In this document: in pieces, positions 1 through 7,900 of the stretch
Position numbering within the stretch: the stretch's first letter is position 1
Layout of the letters: each line of letters opens with the position of its first letter
Assembly (NCBI GenBank): GCA_947586295.1
Contig: CANPXQ010000015.1
Span: forward strand, 1 to 12,202
Length of the DNA: 12,202 nt
From: an uncultured Bacilli bacterium
GTDB lineage: Bacteria; Bacillota_I; Bacilli_A; RF39; UBA660
Direction of reading: 5' to 3'
Position numbers and translations under genes: made by a program
The notes under the pieces: model-generated
Database searches by the model: none
Told to the model about the DNA's origin: nothing
Seen by the model: the letters and a program-made list of their open reading frames with translations, nothing else

Positions 1-118
1 TAGGCTCAATAGTCGCAAAAGGATAATTAGCCGCTAATATATTTTTTTTCGTAATAGCATTAAATAATGTGGACTTCCCTACATTTGGTAACCCTACTAT
101 TCCGGCTTTCAAAGACAT
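1..118 (-). CDS. ychF: YchF/Obg-family GTPase-like ATPase, N-terminal fragment
   Basis: Translating the minus strand from the ATG at 118 gives 39 residues beginning MSLKAGIVGLPNVGKSTLFN, and the frame runs off the left edge of the window. The P-loop GLPNVGKS (residues 9-16) and the following text up to NYPFATIEP are the characteristic start of YchF/EngD. This is a TRAFAC P-loop protein that binds ATP better than GTP, associates with ribosomes and has been linked to stress and redox responses. A strong ribosome binding site (GGAGGG, 125-130) precedes the ATG. It is the last visible gene of the parA-parB-DUF951-abgT unit, 15 bases after the transporter stop. A parB/DUF951/ychF neighbourhood is familiar in Bacillota, which supports the call. 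The TGS and helical domains lie outside the window and cannot be checked. Confidence 0.93.
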   Translation of the reverse strand, partial: MSLKAGIVGLPNVGKSTLFNAITKKNILAANYPFATIEP

Positions 119-133
119 TTTTTTCCCTCCTAT

Positions 134-1678
134 CTATAAGGCAACCCCTGCATTAAAACCTAAAGGTAAACCAATAATATACCATAAAATAATTAAAATC
201 AAAAAGACTGTAAAAGTTGTAATTGTATATGGTAATTGAATTTTTATAGCATTAAATAAACTTATATTTTTATTATTTTGATTATATTTTTCTAAGTAAG
301 CTAAATAAACAATAAAGTAAGCAAAGATCGGTGTTAACCCTAAAGATACCGATTCTCCAAAACGGAATATAACTTGGCCAAATTCTGGAGAAATGCCTGC
401 TTTCATTAATGTAGGAATTACCGTTGTCGCTAAAATTGTCCATTTGGAAACACTACTTGGTAAAAGTAAAGTAGTAACAATGGAAATAATAAAAAGTAAA
501 AGTAACAATGGTAATCCTCTAAAGGAAAAATTATCTATAACATTTGCCATTGCAACTGTAAACACATTTCCTATATTTGTTTGTTTAAAAATACTTATAA
601 ATGTAGCCGCAGCAAATATCATTACTAATATTTTACCAATTCCATTTAAGGAGTGCCCTAAACTATCAATAAAATCTTTATTATTATTGATAGTTTTAGC
701 TCCAATACCATAACTTAAACCTAAAAGAATAAAGAAAAAGGCAACTATAAAAACAAATCCATTACTAAAAAATGATTCATAACTAAATAATTTATCAATA
801 TATAAAATTTGATGATTATCTAATAAATTACCAGAAAAAGGTAATCCCGGAATTATATTATAAATGAATATTATTAAATAAATTATTCCAACTATTCCAG
901 CAAGTAACAAGCCGCGCATTTTATTTTTAGTTAATGTTATTTCTTCCTCAACATCTTCAACAGCAAACTCATATTTAGGAATCCTTTTAGCAATTATATT
1001 TTCCGTTATATTAGTTAACAAAAAGGCTAATAAAATAACTGATATAGACATTATTAAAATAAAAGCAAAAGGAGATACAGAGTATGAACCCATAAGTATT
1101 TGACTATTTAAAATAGTTATAGTTCTTAAACTAGAATCAACGCTTGTTAAAAGTATACTTATGGATGAACCACAAGTTAAAGCCGCAAAAGAAGCTACCA
1201 TCCCTAGTATAGGGCTACGCTTGCCATATAAAAATAATAAGGCACTTAAAGGAATAAAGATAATATAAGATAAATCCCCTATAATACTTGATATTAAACA
1301 AGTTAGTATAAGAATAAAGGTAACAGTTGTTTTTTTAGCTTTTTTCGTAAGAATTGTAACAATAGTTTTTAGAAAACCACTTTTTTCCATTACTCCAATT
1401 CCTAATAAAATAATTATTAAATGACTTAAAACCGTAAAATTTGCAAAGTTAGAAACTGTATTTGTAAAAATATATTTTAAACCACTTAAATTAAATAAAG
1501 AATTAACTGCTTCAGTTGTCACATTATATTCCCCAGTAATAGGAGATACTTGATTATAAGTTGCTTGAACATTAAACCAAGACAATATACCACTTAAGAT
1601 AATAACAATTAAACTTAAAAGGAGGTACATCATCACGGGATGCCAGCCAATTTTTTCCTTAATCTTCCTTTTTTTCAA
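134..1678 (-). CDS. AbgT-family (p-aminobenzoyl-glutamate transporter-like) membrane protein
   Basis: The 514-residue product is mostly hydrophobic, with about ten or more membrane segments, and has the usual AbgT length. Family landmarks are the HPV near the N-terminus (residues 13-15), LLGIGVMEKSGFL (91-103), the IIFIPLSALLF segment after GD (134-149), LLPSSVSKWTILATTVIP (404-421) and FRFGESVSLGLTPIFAYF (438-455). AbgT proteins import aminobenzoyl-glutamate or export sulfonamide-type antimetabolites with ion coupling; the substrate here is unknown. The motif usually read as R-x-GDSxxNxITP is altered here (GES, and no Asn), so transport specificity may differ. The start is a TTG at 1676-1678, chosen because AAGGTGA (1685-1691) sits six bases upstream and the conserved HPV requires a start before it. 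The first 20 bases overlap the end of the DUF951 gene, which suggests translational coupling. Confidence 0.82.
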   Translation of the reverse strand: MKKRKIKEKIGWHPVMMYLLLSLIVIILSGILSWFNVQATYNQVSPITGEYNVTTEAVNSLFNLSGLKYIFTNTVSNFANFTVLSHLIIILLGIGVMEKSGFLKTIVTILTKKAKKTTVTFILILTCLISSIIGDLSYIIFIPLSALLFLYGKRSPILGMVASFAALTCGSSISILLTSVDSSLRTITILNSQILMGSYSVSPFAFILIMSISVILLAFLLTNITENIIAKRIPKYEFAVEDVEEEITLTKNKMRGLLLAGIVGIIYLIIFIYNIIPGLPFSGNLLDNHQILYIDKLFSYESFFSNGFVFIVAFFFILLGLSYGIGAKTINNNKDFIDSLGHSLNGIGKILVMIFAAATFISIFKQTNIGNVFTVAMANVIDNFSFRGLPLLLLLFIISIVTTLLLPSSVSKWTILATTVIPTLMKAGISPEFGQVIFRFGESVSLGLTPIFAYFIVYLAYLEKYNQNNKNISLFNAIKIQLPYTITTFTVFLILIILWYIIGLPLGFNAGVAL

Positions 1679-1859
1679 ATTTATTCACCTTTTTTAACTT
1701 TCTCATAAATTCTAAACGATCCATCATTATTTCCCTATTACAATGACAACATTTTATTTTAATATCAACACCATCTCTAGTAATAATCCATTTATTAGTG
1801 CCACAAGCGTGATTTTTACGCATAATGACTTCATCATTTAATTTAAAGTCTTTATTCAT
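1659..1859 (-). CDS. DUF951 small zinc-binding-like protein
   Basis: A 66-residue protein beginning MNKDFKLNDEVIMRKNHACG. The pattern of a KxxHxCG-like box (C19-G20), NKWxIxRxGxDIKIKC and a CxxC (C37/C40, followed by NRE) matches DUF951, a small family found mainly in Bacillota, often beside parB or ychF. The cysteines suggest a zinc ribbon, and the biochemical role is unknown. An upstream in-frame TTG at 1871 would add four residues, but that TTG lies inside the ribosome binding site. The ATG at 1857-1859 is preferred because TGAGGAT (1864-1870) is six bases upstream. The gene starts just after the parB stop and overlaps the abgT start by 20 bases, so it is an internal member of the par unit. 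Confidence 0.85.
   Translation of the reverse strand: MNKDFKLNDEVIMRKNHACGTNKWIITRDGVDIKIKCCHCNREIMMDRLEFMRKLKKVNKFEKKED
1685..1691 (-). promoter_or_regulatory. Ribosome binding site supporting a TTG start for the AbgT gene
   Basis: The minus strand reads AAGGTGA, six bases before the TTG at 1676-1678. It lies inside the last codons of the DUF951 gene, and no comparable site precedes the internal ATG codons near residue 16. Confidence 0.6.
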
Positions 1860-1860
1860 T

Positions 1861-2739
1861 TTAATCCTCAATCTTTATATCTAACTTTTCTAATAAATTT
1901 TCTAAATCTCCTTGGTCATTAAAATATATTTCCATTTTTTTATCAGAAATGCGAGTCTTCATTTTTAATTTTTCCATAGCTAAACTTTCATATAAATGGT
2001 ATTTATTATTATATTCTTTTTCTTTCTTTATTATTTTTTTAGAAGAATTAAAAGTATTAGATAGGTTTTCTAATTCTCGAACGCTCATTTCTTCGTTAAC
2101 TATCTTTTGAGCTAAAGAAGTAATTTTTTCTTCATCATCCATTTTACTTAATACCCGAGCATGTGACATTGAAATTTCTTTTTGTTCGACCATCTTTTTA
2201 ATATTTTCCGGTAATTTTAATAACCCTAAAATATTAGTAACATAACTTCTACTTTTTCCTAATTTAACCGCTAATTCTTCTTGCGTATATCCTCTTAATT
2301 TTAAAATATTATTTATAGATTGAGCTTCTTCAATAGGATTTAAATCTTCTCTTTGAATATTTTCTATTAAAGCTAACTCCATCATTTCTTGATCTGTAAA
2401 ATCTTTGATAATAGCCGGAATTTTAGTCAATCCAGCGATTTTAGCAGCTTTAGTTCTTCTTTCTCCTGCTACTAACTCATACCCTTTAATACTTTTTTTA
2501 ACAATTACTGGTTGAAGAAGACCATATTCTTTTATAGAATTCGCTAATTCATTTAAAGACTCACTATTAAAATTTTTTCGGGGTTGATAAGGATTACTTC
2601 GAATTTCACTTATATCTATTTCTTTTACATTATTAGTATTTTCTTCAACAATACTTTGTTCAAAACTATCAAAATCAATTACCGAATTAGAAAATAATTG
2701 TTCTAGACCCTTGCCTAATGCTTTCTTTTTATTCTCCAT
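1861..2739 (-). CDS. parB: ParB/Spo0J chromosome-partitioning CTPase clamp protein
   Basis: This 292-residue protein has the full ParB layout. The N-terminal peptide LGKGLEQLF (8-16) normally contacts ParA. The ParB/Sulfiredoxin CTP-binding core contains NPYQPRKNF (49-57), the GERR box (92-95) and ENIQREDLNPIEEA (126-139). A helix-turn-helix parS-reading region lies around 152-175, SMSHARVL follows at 191-198, and the C-terminal part is a charged dimerisation domain. The protein loads on parS, spreads as a CTP-dependent clamp and recruits SMC. The GERR box points to Spo0J/ParB; Noc is a close paralog that cannot be excluded by eye, but the overlapping parA argues for ParB. The ATG lies inside the last codons of parA (11-base overlap) with only a weak binding site, so translational coupling is likely. 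Confidence 0.95.
   Translation of the reverse strand: MENKKKALGKGLEQLFSNSVIDFDSFEQSIVEENTNNVKEIDISEIRSNPYQPRKNFNSESLNELANSIKEYGLLQPVIVKKSIKGYELVAGERRTKAAKIAGLTKIPAIIKDFTDQEMMELALIENIQREDLNPIEEAQSINNILKLRGYTQEELAVKLGKSRSYVTNILGLLKLPENIKKMVEQKEISMSHARVLSKMDDEEKITSLAQKIVNEEMSVRELENLSNTFNSSKKIIKKEKEYNNKYHLYESLAMEKLKMKTRISDKKMEIYFNDQGDLENLLEKLDIKIED
1864..1870 (-). promoter_or_regulatory. Ribosome binding site that decides the DUF951 start
   Basis: TGAGGAT lies within the last codons of parB and four to six bases before the ATG at 1859. The alternative TTG start (1871) overlaps it and can therefore be set aside. Confidence 0.65.
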
Positions 2740-3514
2740 CTCGACTAATCACTTCCTTTGCTAAATTTTGATATGCTTCAGTTGCTCTACTAGTAGGATC
2801 ATATTCATTGATTGGTTTTCCGTGACTTGGTGCTTCTACTAGCCGAACCAAACGGGGAATAATAGTATTAAAAACTTTATCTTTAAAGTATTTTCTTATT
2901 TCTTCTATTACTTCCAAACCAATATTAGTCCGACCATCTAACATTGTAAGTAATACCCCCTCAATTCTTAAATTCTTATTCATACCGCTTTGGATAGTAA
3001 TAATTGTATTTAATAATAATGCAATACCATCTAAAGCATAAAATTCACATTGAACAGGGATAATGACAGAATCACTCGCTACTAAAGCATTCATTGTTCC
3101 TAAACCTAATGATGGTTGACAATCAATTATTATATAATCATAATCCGCTCTAATTTTATCTAATTGAAGTTTTAATTGCATATTTTGTTTAAATGATGAA
3201 TCTTCTAACATTTTTTTAACAAATTCAACATCAATGCCTGCTAGATTAATAGTGGAAGGTATAATACTTAAATTTTCAAATTTTGTTTTAATTATGGCAC
3301 TATATACATCACATTTACCGGTTATTAACTCATAAATATCGTGACTAAAATCATTAAAATTTAACCCCAAGCCAGTTGTTGCATTACCTTGAGAATCCAT
3401 ATCAATAAGCAATACTTTTTTATCCATTTTACCCAAAGCAGCAGCTAAATTAATACTAGTAGTTGTTTTTCCAACTCCACCTTTTTGGTTAACTAATGAT
3501 ATAATTTTTGCCAT
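2729..3514 (-). CDS. parA: ParA/Soj chromosome-partitioning ATPase
   Basis: The 261-residue product has the deviant Walker A KGGVGKTT (11-18) with the signature lysine K11. It also has DMDSQGN (38-44, Walker A' region) and Walker B IIIDCQPSLG (128-137). Length and motifs match Soj/ParA of the chromosomal type, which lacks an N-terminal helix-turn-helix. It forms ATP-dependent dimers on nucleoid DNA and works with ParB in origin segregation; in Bacillus subtilis it also modulates DnaA. The usual DCPPSLG reads DCQPSLG here, a mild substitution. A strong binding site (AGAGGTG, seven bases from the ATG) and an extended -10 promoter stand upstream, so this is the first gene of the parA-parB-DUF951-abgT-ychF unit. 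Confidence 0.96.
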   Translation of the reverse strand: MAKIISLVNQKGGVGKTTTSINLAAALGKMDKKVLLIDMDSQGNATTGLGLNFNDFSHDIYELITGKCDVYSAIIKTKFENLSIIPSTINLAGIDVEFVKKMLEDSSFKQNMQLKLQLDKIRADYDYIIIDCQPSLGLGTMNALVASDSVIIPVQCEFYALDGIALLLNTIITIQSGMNKNLRIEGVLLTMLDGRTNIGLEVIEEIRKYFKDKVFNTIIPRLVRLVEAPSHGKPINEYDPTSRATEAYQNLAKEVISRDGE

Positions 3515-3548
3515 AACAAAGCACCTCTTTTAACACTTGCTACTTACT

Positions 3549-3577
3549 ATTTTAACATATATTTGGTATTAATAAAA
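3549..3577 (-). promoter_or_regulatory. Probable sigma-A extended -10 promoter of parA
   Basis: On the minus strand TGTTAAAAT (3549-3557) fits an extended -10 (TGn-TAAAAT). The best spaced -35, TTTTAT at about 3572-3577, is poor. It lies 35 bases upstream of the parA ATG and just after the terminator of the preceding unit, which is where a promoter is expected. Confidence 0.5.
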
Positions 3578-3585
3578 ATATTTTT

Positions 3586-3620
3586 AAAAAAAGTTAATAC
3601 TTTTTTACGTATTAACTTTT
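3586..3620 (-). terminator. Rho-independent terminator of the pilin-like gene unit
   Basis: Read on the minus strand, AAAAGTTAATAC (3609-3620), a loop of eight bases and GTATTAACTTTT (3589-3600) form a 12-bp, AT-rich stem followed by more T residues. It begins within the stop codon of the 162-residue gene and ends the four-gene unit before the parA promoter. The low stem G+C makes efficiency uncertain, and an opposite-direction role is possible. Confidence 0.75.
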
Positions 3621-4107
3621 AATCACAAGTATAACCGGCTTCTTCTAAAGATTGGCGAAATTCCGCATATGATAAATAGATATTATCACCGTTTTCTCCT
3701 TTTGTAAAATCAACTTCTTCTCCTGGCAAATATTCAATTGTTTTATGAACATCATCAAATACCACATCTTGTCCATACGTATTTTTTTGCTTTGCTTCTT
3801 GATATTCTTCATCCGTAGCAAATTCTAATTTTATAGAAGAGCGACTAAATAATAATTGTTCATTAGATAATTTTAGATTTTCAATATTAGTTTGTTTATA
3901 ATTTGCTAAAGAATTTTCTTCACGATAACATTTTTTATTGTACCCTTCTAAAGCCTTTATAGTAGCAGTATTTTCGGTAGTAACCTTATTATCCCTTTTA
4001 TTAAATACTACAACTAATACGACAATTAAAGCTACTAAAACAAGAGCTACTGCAACAATTATTAATATTTTGTTATTTTTTTCATTCTTTTTTTTATTAC
4101 TTTTCAT
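3619..4107 (-). CDS. Membrane-anchored extracytoplasmic protein of unknown function
   Basis: No family is recognised in this 162-residue protein. It has a Lys/Asn-rich cytoplasmic start, one very hydrophobic segment (about residues 14-35) rich in Val, Leu and Ile, and a polar acidic domain of about 125 residues that should lie outside the membrane. Two cysteines, C60 near the membrane and C161 in the penultimate position, could pair. The ATG follows the stop of the upstream gene by two bases, and AAGGAG within that gene's last codons is its binding site, so the two are translated together. It is the last gene of the unit led by the pilin-like protein. Its co-transcription and topology suggest a job in the same surface structure, but this is inference only. 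Confidence 0.8.
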   Translation of the reverse strand: MKSNKKKNEKNNKILIIVAVALVLVALIVVLVVVFNKRDNKVTTENTATIKALEGYNKKCYREENSLANYKQTNIENLKLSNEQLLFSRSSIKLEFATDEEYQEAKQKNTYGQDVVFDDVHKTIEYLPGEEVDFTKGENGDNIYLSYAEFRQSLEEAGYTCD

Positions 4108-4109
4108 TT

Positions 4110-4517
4110 TTATTCTCCTTCTTTAATAAAATAATAATAATTAATTTCTTTATTTTTGGTTTCTACTATGGATAAAATATTATTCTTCGCATCGTAATTT
4201 AATTCACCACTAATAGTAAAATTATTATAAGCTATATCAACTAATACATTATCTTTTTGTTTATTAAAATTTATATTATCGCAACCACTTATTTTATCTA
4301 CACAAAATATTATTTGATCATTGCGAAACTCTAAACTTAAACCATCTTTCGCTATTGTTGGAATATCATTTTCATCATAGGATATTTCATTATAGATATG
4401 CCATTTAGTACCCGCTAAAGTTGTTATTAAATCGACATTTCGATGGGAAATAAATACGTATATTAAAGCAACGATAATTATTAAGGCACAAATAATAGCC
4501 GCCTGCATTTTTTTCAT
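4110..4517 (-). CDS. Membrane-anchored GTxW-type beta-rich protein, paralog of its upstream neighbour
   Basis: The 135-residue product has an N-terminal membrane segment (about 5-24), then LAGTKWHIY (34-42), LSLEFRNDQIIFC (60-72), a short loop closed by C72 and C79, a SGELNYD strand and a final NYYYFIKE. The same landmarks occur in the same order in the next gene upstream, so the two are tandem paralogs. The GTxW opening and alternating strands recall lipocalin-like or META-type beta barrels, but this is only a resemblance. An ATG at 4532 would add five residues, yet the strong GGAGG (4522-4526) lies downstream of it and directly before the ATG at 4515-4517. With this start C72 has the same residue number in both paralogs, which supports the choice. 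Confidence 0.82.
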   Translation of the reverse strand: MKKMQAAIICALIIIVALIYVFISHRNVDLITTLAGTKWHIYNEISYDENDIPTIAKDGLSLEFRNDQIIFCVDKISGCDNINFNKQKDNVLVDIAYNNFTISGELNYDAKNNILSIVETKNKEINYYYFIKEGE

Positions 4518-4520
4518 TTT

Positions 4521-4528
4521 TCCTCCTA
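4521..4528 (-). promoter_or_regulatory. Ribosome binding site TAGGAGGA that decides the 4517 start
   Basis: GGAGG (4522-4526) is four bases from the ATG at 4517 and lies inside the reading frame of the longer alternative starting at 4532. That alternative has only a weak GAG upstream. Confidence 0.7.
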
Positions 4529-4531
4529 CCA

Positions 4532-4924
4532 TTAAATACTCATAAAATAATATTTATTAACATAGTTAGTATCATTTTCTAAACTGATTATAAGTTCATC
4601 TTTTGTTCTACTTATTTGACCACTTAACCGTTCACTTTTTATTTCATAACCACCATTATTTTTACGCAAAGGAATAATTTCACAATCATCATCTGAATTT
4701 CGATAATAACAAACTTTGACACTTTCTTTATAAAAATATAATTTTATATAAGTATCATTAGTTTCATTGAATTGTTCTCCTTTATCATCATACATAACTA
4801 TTTTTTTAGACATCCAATTAGTTCCTTCGAGTGATCTATTATTTGTTTTTAGTAAAATTAAGACATTAATTACTAGCAAAACAATAACTAAGGGTAATAT
4901 TATAATTAAATATTTCTTTTTCAT
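4532..4924 (-). CDS. Membrane-anchored GTxW-type beta-rich protein, first of the tandem pair
   Basis: The 130-residue product starts with a lysine-flanked hydrophobic segment (residues 5-25), then LEGTNWMSKK (32-41), YIKLYFYKESVKVC (59-72), a loop closed by C72 and C81, LSGQISR, ELIISLEND and a closing NKYYFMSI. The order L-x-GTxW, L-x-F, V/I-x-C...C, SG, L-x-I, YYF matches the downstream protein, so they arose by duplication and then diverged widely. No enzyme motif is visible, and an extracytoplasmic accessory or anchor role is inferred. AGGTGAAAT gives a good binding site, and the ATG is seven bases after the stop of the 1049-residue gene, so it belongs to that transcript. Confidence 0.83.
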   Translation of the reverse strand: MKKKYLIIILPLVIVLLVINVLILLKTNNRSLEGTNWMSKKIVMYDDKGEQFNETNDTYIKLYFYKESVKVCYYRNSDDDCEIIPLRKNNGGYEIKSERLSGQISRTKDELIISLENDTNYVNKYYFMSI

Positions 4925-4931
4925 ATTTCAC

Positions 4932-7900
4932 CTACCAGCATACGCTGGAACCATCAAATGATTTCATTCCTTTGATACATTGATAATAAAATTTCTTGCC
5001 ATTATATGTACAATATCCAGGAGAAGTACAAGTACATCCACAAGAATCTGTGACACTACCGCTACTACCACCAGATGAACCGCCACAACCAGGAATTGAT
5101 GAATCATAATATCCACATCCGCTTGATGGATATCTTATACAGTAATAGGTTGTGTTAGTTAGCATTCCTTCATTTCGATCTAAATAATAATAACAACTTC
5201 CAATTTGTACATTTGGTCCAGTTACCATACATCCATTAGTTCCTAAATAAAAGTTTGCATAATCATTTGGTGTTTTATATGATTTATAGACATATTGCCA
5301 TCCAGTTAAGCTTACGCCATTACTATAGAATCGCCAACAGTCTTCATAGAACCAACCATTTTTTTCTTCGGCTTTAGTTGTAGCACTACTACTGTCACTA
5401 TCACTTAGACCGTTAACATCATACAATGTTACACTTACGGTATAATTTGAACTAGCAGATAATCCACTAAATGTTGCGCTAGCACTTCCAGTTGATGTTG
5501 ATACAGTTTGACTGCTTCCACCATTTATTGAAAATACATATCTACTTAATGCTCCCGTTCCTCTTGAACCACTAGCGTATACAGTTATTGAACTTGAAGT
5601 ACTTGAAGTACTAGTTATGCGAACTGTTGGTCCCGTTATATCATCGGTCCGCACATATCTTCCATCTGATGCCGTTTGACCATAACTATCCGTTACTTTA
5701 ACTTCAATATAATAACTGCTTCCTGGATTTAATCCCCCAAAACTATGACTTGAATATGATCCTTCATTTATCCAACTTCCCCAGTCTTTCCTAAATTCAT
5801 ATTTTGTTATGTATCCTGATCCTGGATAGGCAGTTGCATATGCTGTTATTGAACTTGTTGAAGTACTCGCCCCTAAAGATACGCTTGGTGGGATCAAATC
5901 TGTTGTTGATGTTGGTACTTCAGCAACATCAGATACTACACCATTATTATCGGTTACTCTTACTCTAATTGTATAACTATGATTTTTTAACAAACTATCA
6001 TATGTCTTATTATATGTTAGATTACTACTTGTATATTTTTCCCAACTACCATTATCTAATTGGAATTCATATTCTTTTATCGTTCCAGAACCATTTGTTC
6101 CTACAGCTTGTACGGTTATATCATATACTCTTCTACTTGTTACACTTAATTTTACACTTGGTTTTTCATAATCCGTTTTTACATCTAAAGTGGCTTCTTC
6201 GGATGTTTTATTTAATGAATCGGTTATTTTTACTTTTATTGTATAATTGGTATTACTATTTAAACTTCCATAACTTTTTTCATTTGTTAAGCTATTTGTT
6301 GTTACTTTTTGCCAACTACCACCATTTATTTGATATTCATAATATTGTAATGTTCCTACCGGTACTGTCGCCTTAGCCTTTACTTTTATATTATGAGTAT
6401 CTTTACTTACTAACTCTAGTGTTACGCTTGGATTTTCAGCTTTCGTTTTAAATGTTTCACTATATTCTTCGGAATAATTTCCACGATTATTTAATACTTT
6501 TACGCTTACAGTATATTCCGTATTACTTTCTAATCCACTGAAATTATGATGATTTTCGCTTTCTTCATACCATGTTTGTCCATCATCTATACTAAAATAA
6601 TATTTTACAATTTTTCCTTCTAGTGTTTCTGCATCTGCTGTAACATCTAAGTCGTGATAATCTTCTGTACCTGTAAGACCTTTTACTATTACGCCCGTAT
6701 CACTTATGCGATATGGATCTATTATACTTCCACTTCCGCCAATTAAAATGACACTATTTTTTAAATTATATACTCTTCTACTTAGACTTTCATTTGTTTT
6801 AGGATTTACTCCAACATTTCCTACTTCATTTACAGCATAACTATTGCTGCCACTTTTTTCTTTACTTACACTCCAATTTGTTGTATTTAGGATGTATAAC
6901 CAATTCTTATCTTTGGCAGTAGTATAATTACTTCCTTTTTCTTTCCAATATGTTGGATATGCTCCATACATATAATCACTTACATACATTAAACCTTCTT
7001 TGCCTTTTTCTGTTGTTCCAGTTATTTCTTCTTCATACACTTCTAAAGCATTTTTATCAATACTACTTATCCCATCTACATACCATAAACTTTCCTCTAC
7101 CATATTTTGCCATTTAGATGCATATTCACTTATGGTATTACCTTTTGTTTTTATGCCATTCCATTTATTCTTCGTATCTTCATTTTTTATTATTCTTAAT
7201 TTACCATCTATTACACCAATTATTCGATATAAATTTGCTTCTGGACATTTCTCTTCATCACTACCAAAACAGACATAGTTATTTACTATTCCGCCATATC
7301 TATAGGAATCGTCTCCAGCTTCATTATCTCCTTCGCCACTATCATTTCCATCTTTATCGTGATGATATATTCCCCCTTCTTCATTATTTTCAATATCATA
7401 ATTATCTTTCATACATTCTACTAAATTTTGATTTCGACATACTTCACCTATGGTTGAGGCTTCTGTATTTATCTTTTTATTGATATCTAATTTTAATGTT
7501 ACATAAAAGGCTTCACAATTTTCATCATTTTCTTCACATTTTTCTGTTCCTTCTTCAGTTGATCTTTCTCTATATTCTGTTACTAAGTAATATGTCTTAT
7601 CATTATCTTCTTCAGTTTTTTCTATTTCCATAGTTTCAATATATTTACTTAGTCCATCACTTAATCCTTCATATGATTTTTCACATTTTGGATTATCATT
7701 ATTAAAACATTCAGTTATTATTTCATCCGATACAATCAACATTTTATGAACATTAAATTCTTGAACTATATTTTTTAATTCATCTTCGTAGTTTTCTTCC
7801 TTTTGTTCTTCATTAAATATTTCTTCATATGTTCCATCTAATTCAATAATGTATTTGTCTTTAAATGCTTTTTTTTTTATTTTATAAATGTCTTTTTTGT

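Noticed and set aside
393..713. Plus-strand open frame of 106 codons inside the AbgT gene
   Set aside because: It is antisense to a well-supported transporter gene and has no binding site of its own. The hydrophobic residues mirror the membrane-protein codons on the other strand.
1861..3618. A parS site near parAB
   Set aside because: I looked for a TGTTTCACGTGAAACA-like palindrome and saw no CACGTG core in the par region. The GTTAATAC/GTATTAAC palindrome at 3593-3616 is explained as a terminator.
4110..4532. Longer start at 4532 (TAATG overlap with the upstream stop)
   Set aside because: The strong GGAGG lies inside this extension, and the paralog comparison fits the start at 4517.
5969..7483. 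Plus-strand Leu/Tyr/His-rich open frames opposite the giant surface protein
   Set aside because: The composition is the expected antisense image of an acidic Asp/Glu/Asn-rich coding sequence. No start signals or domains are visible.
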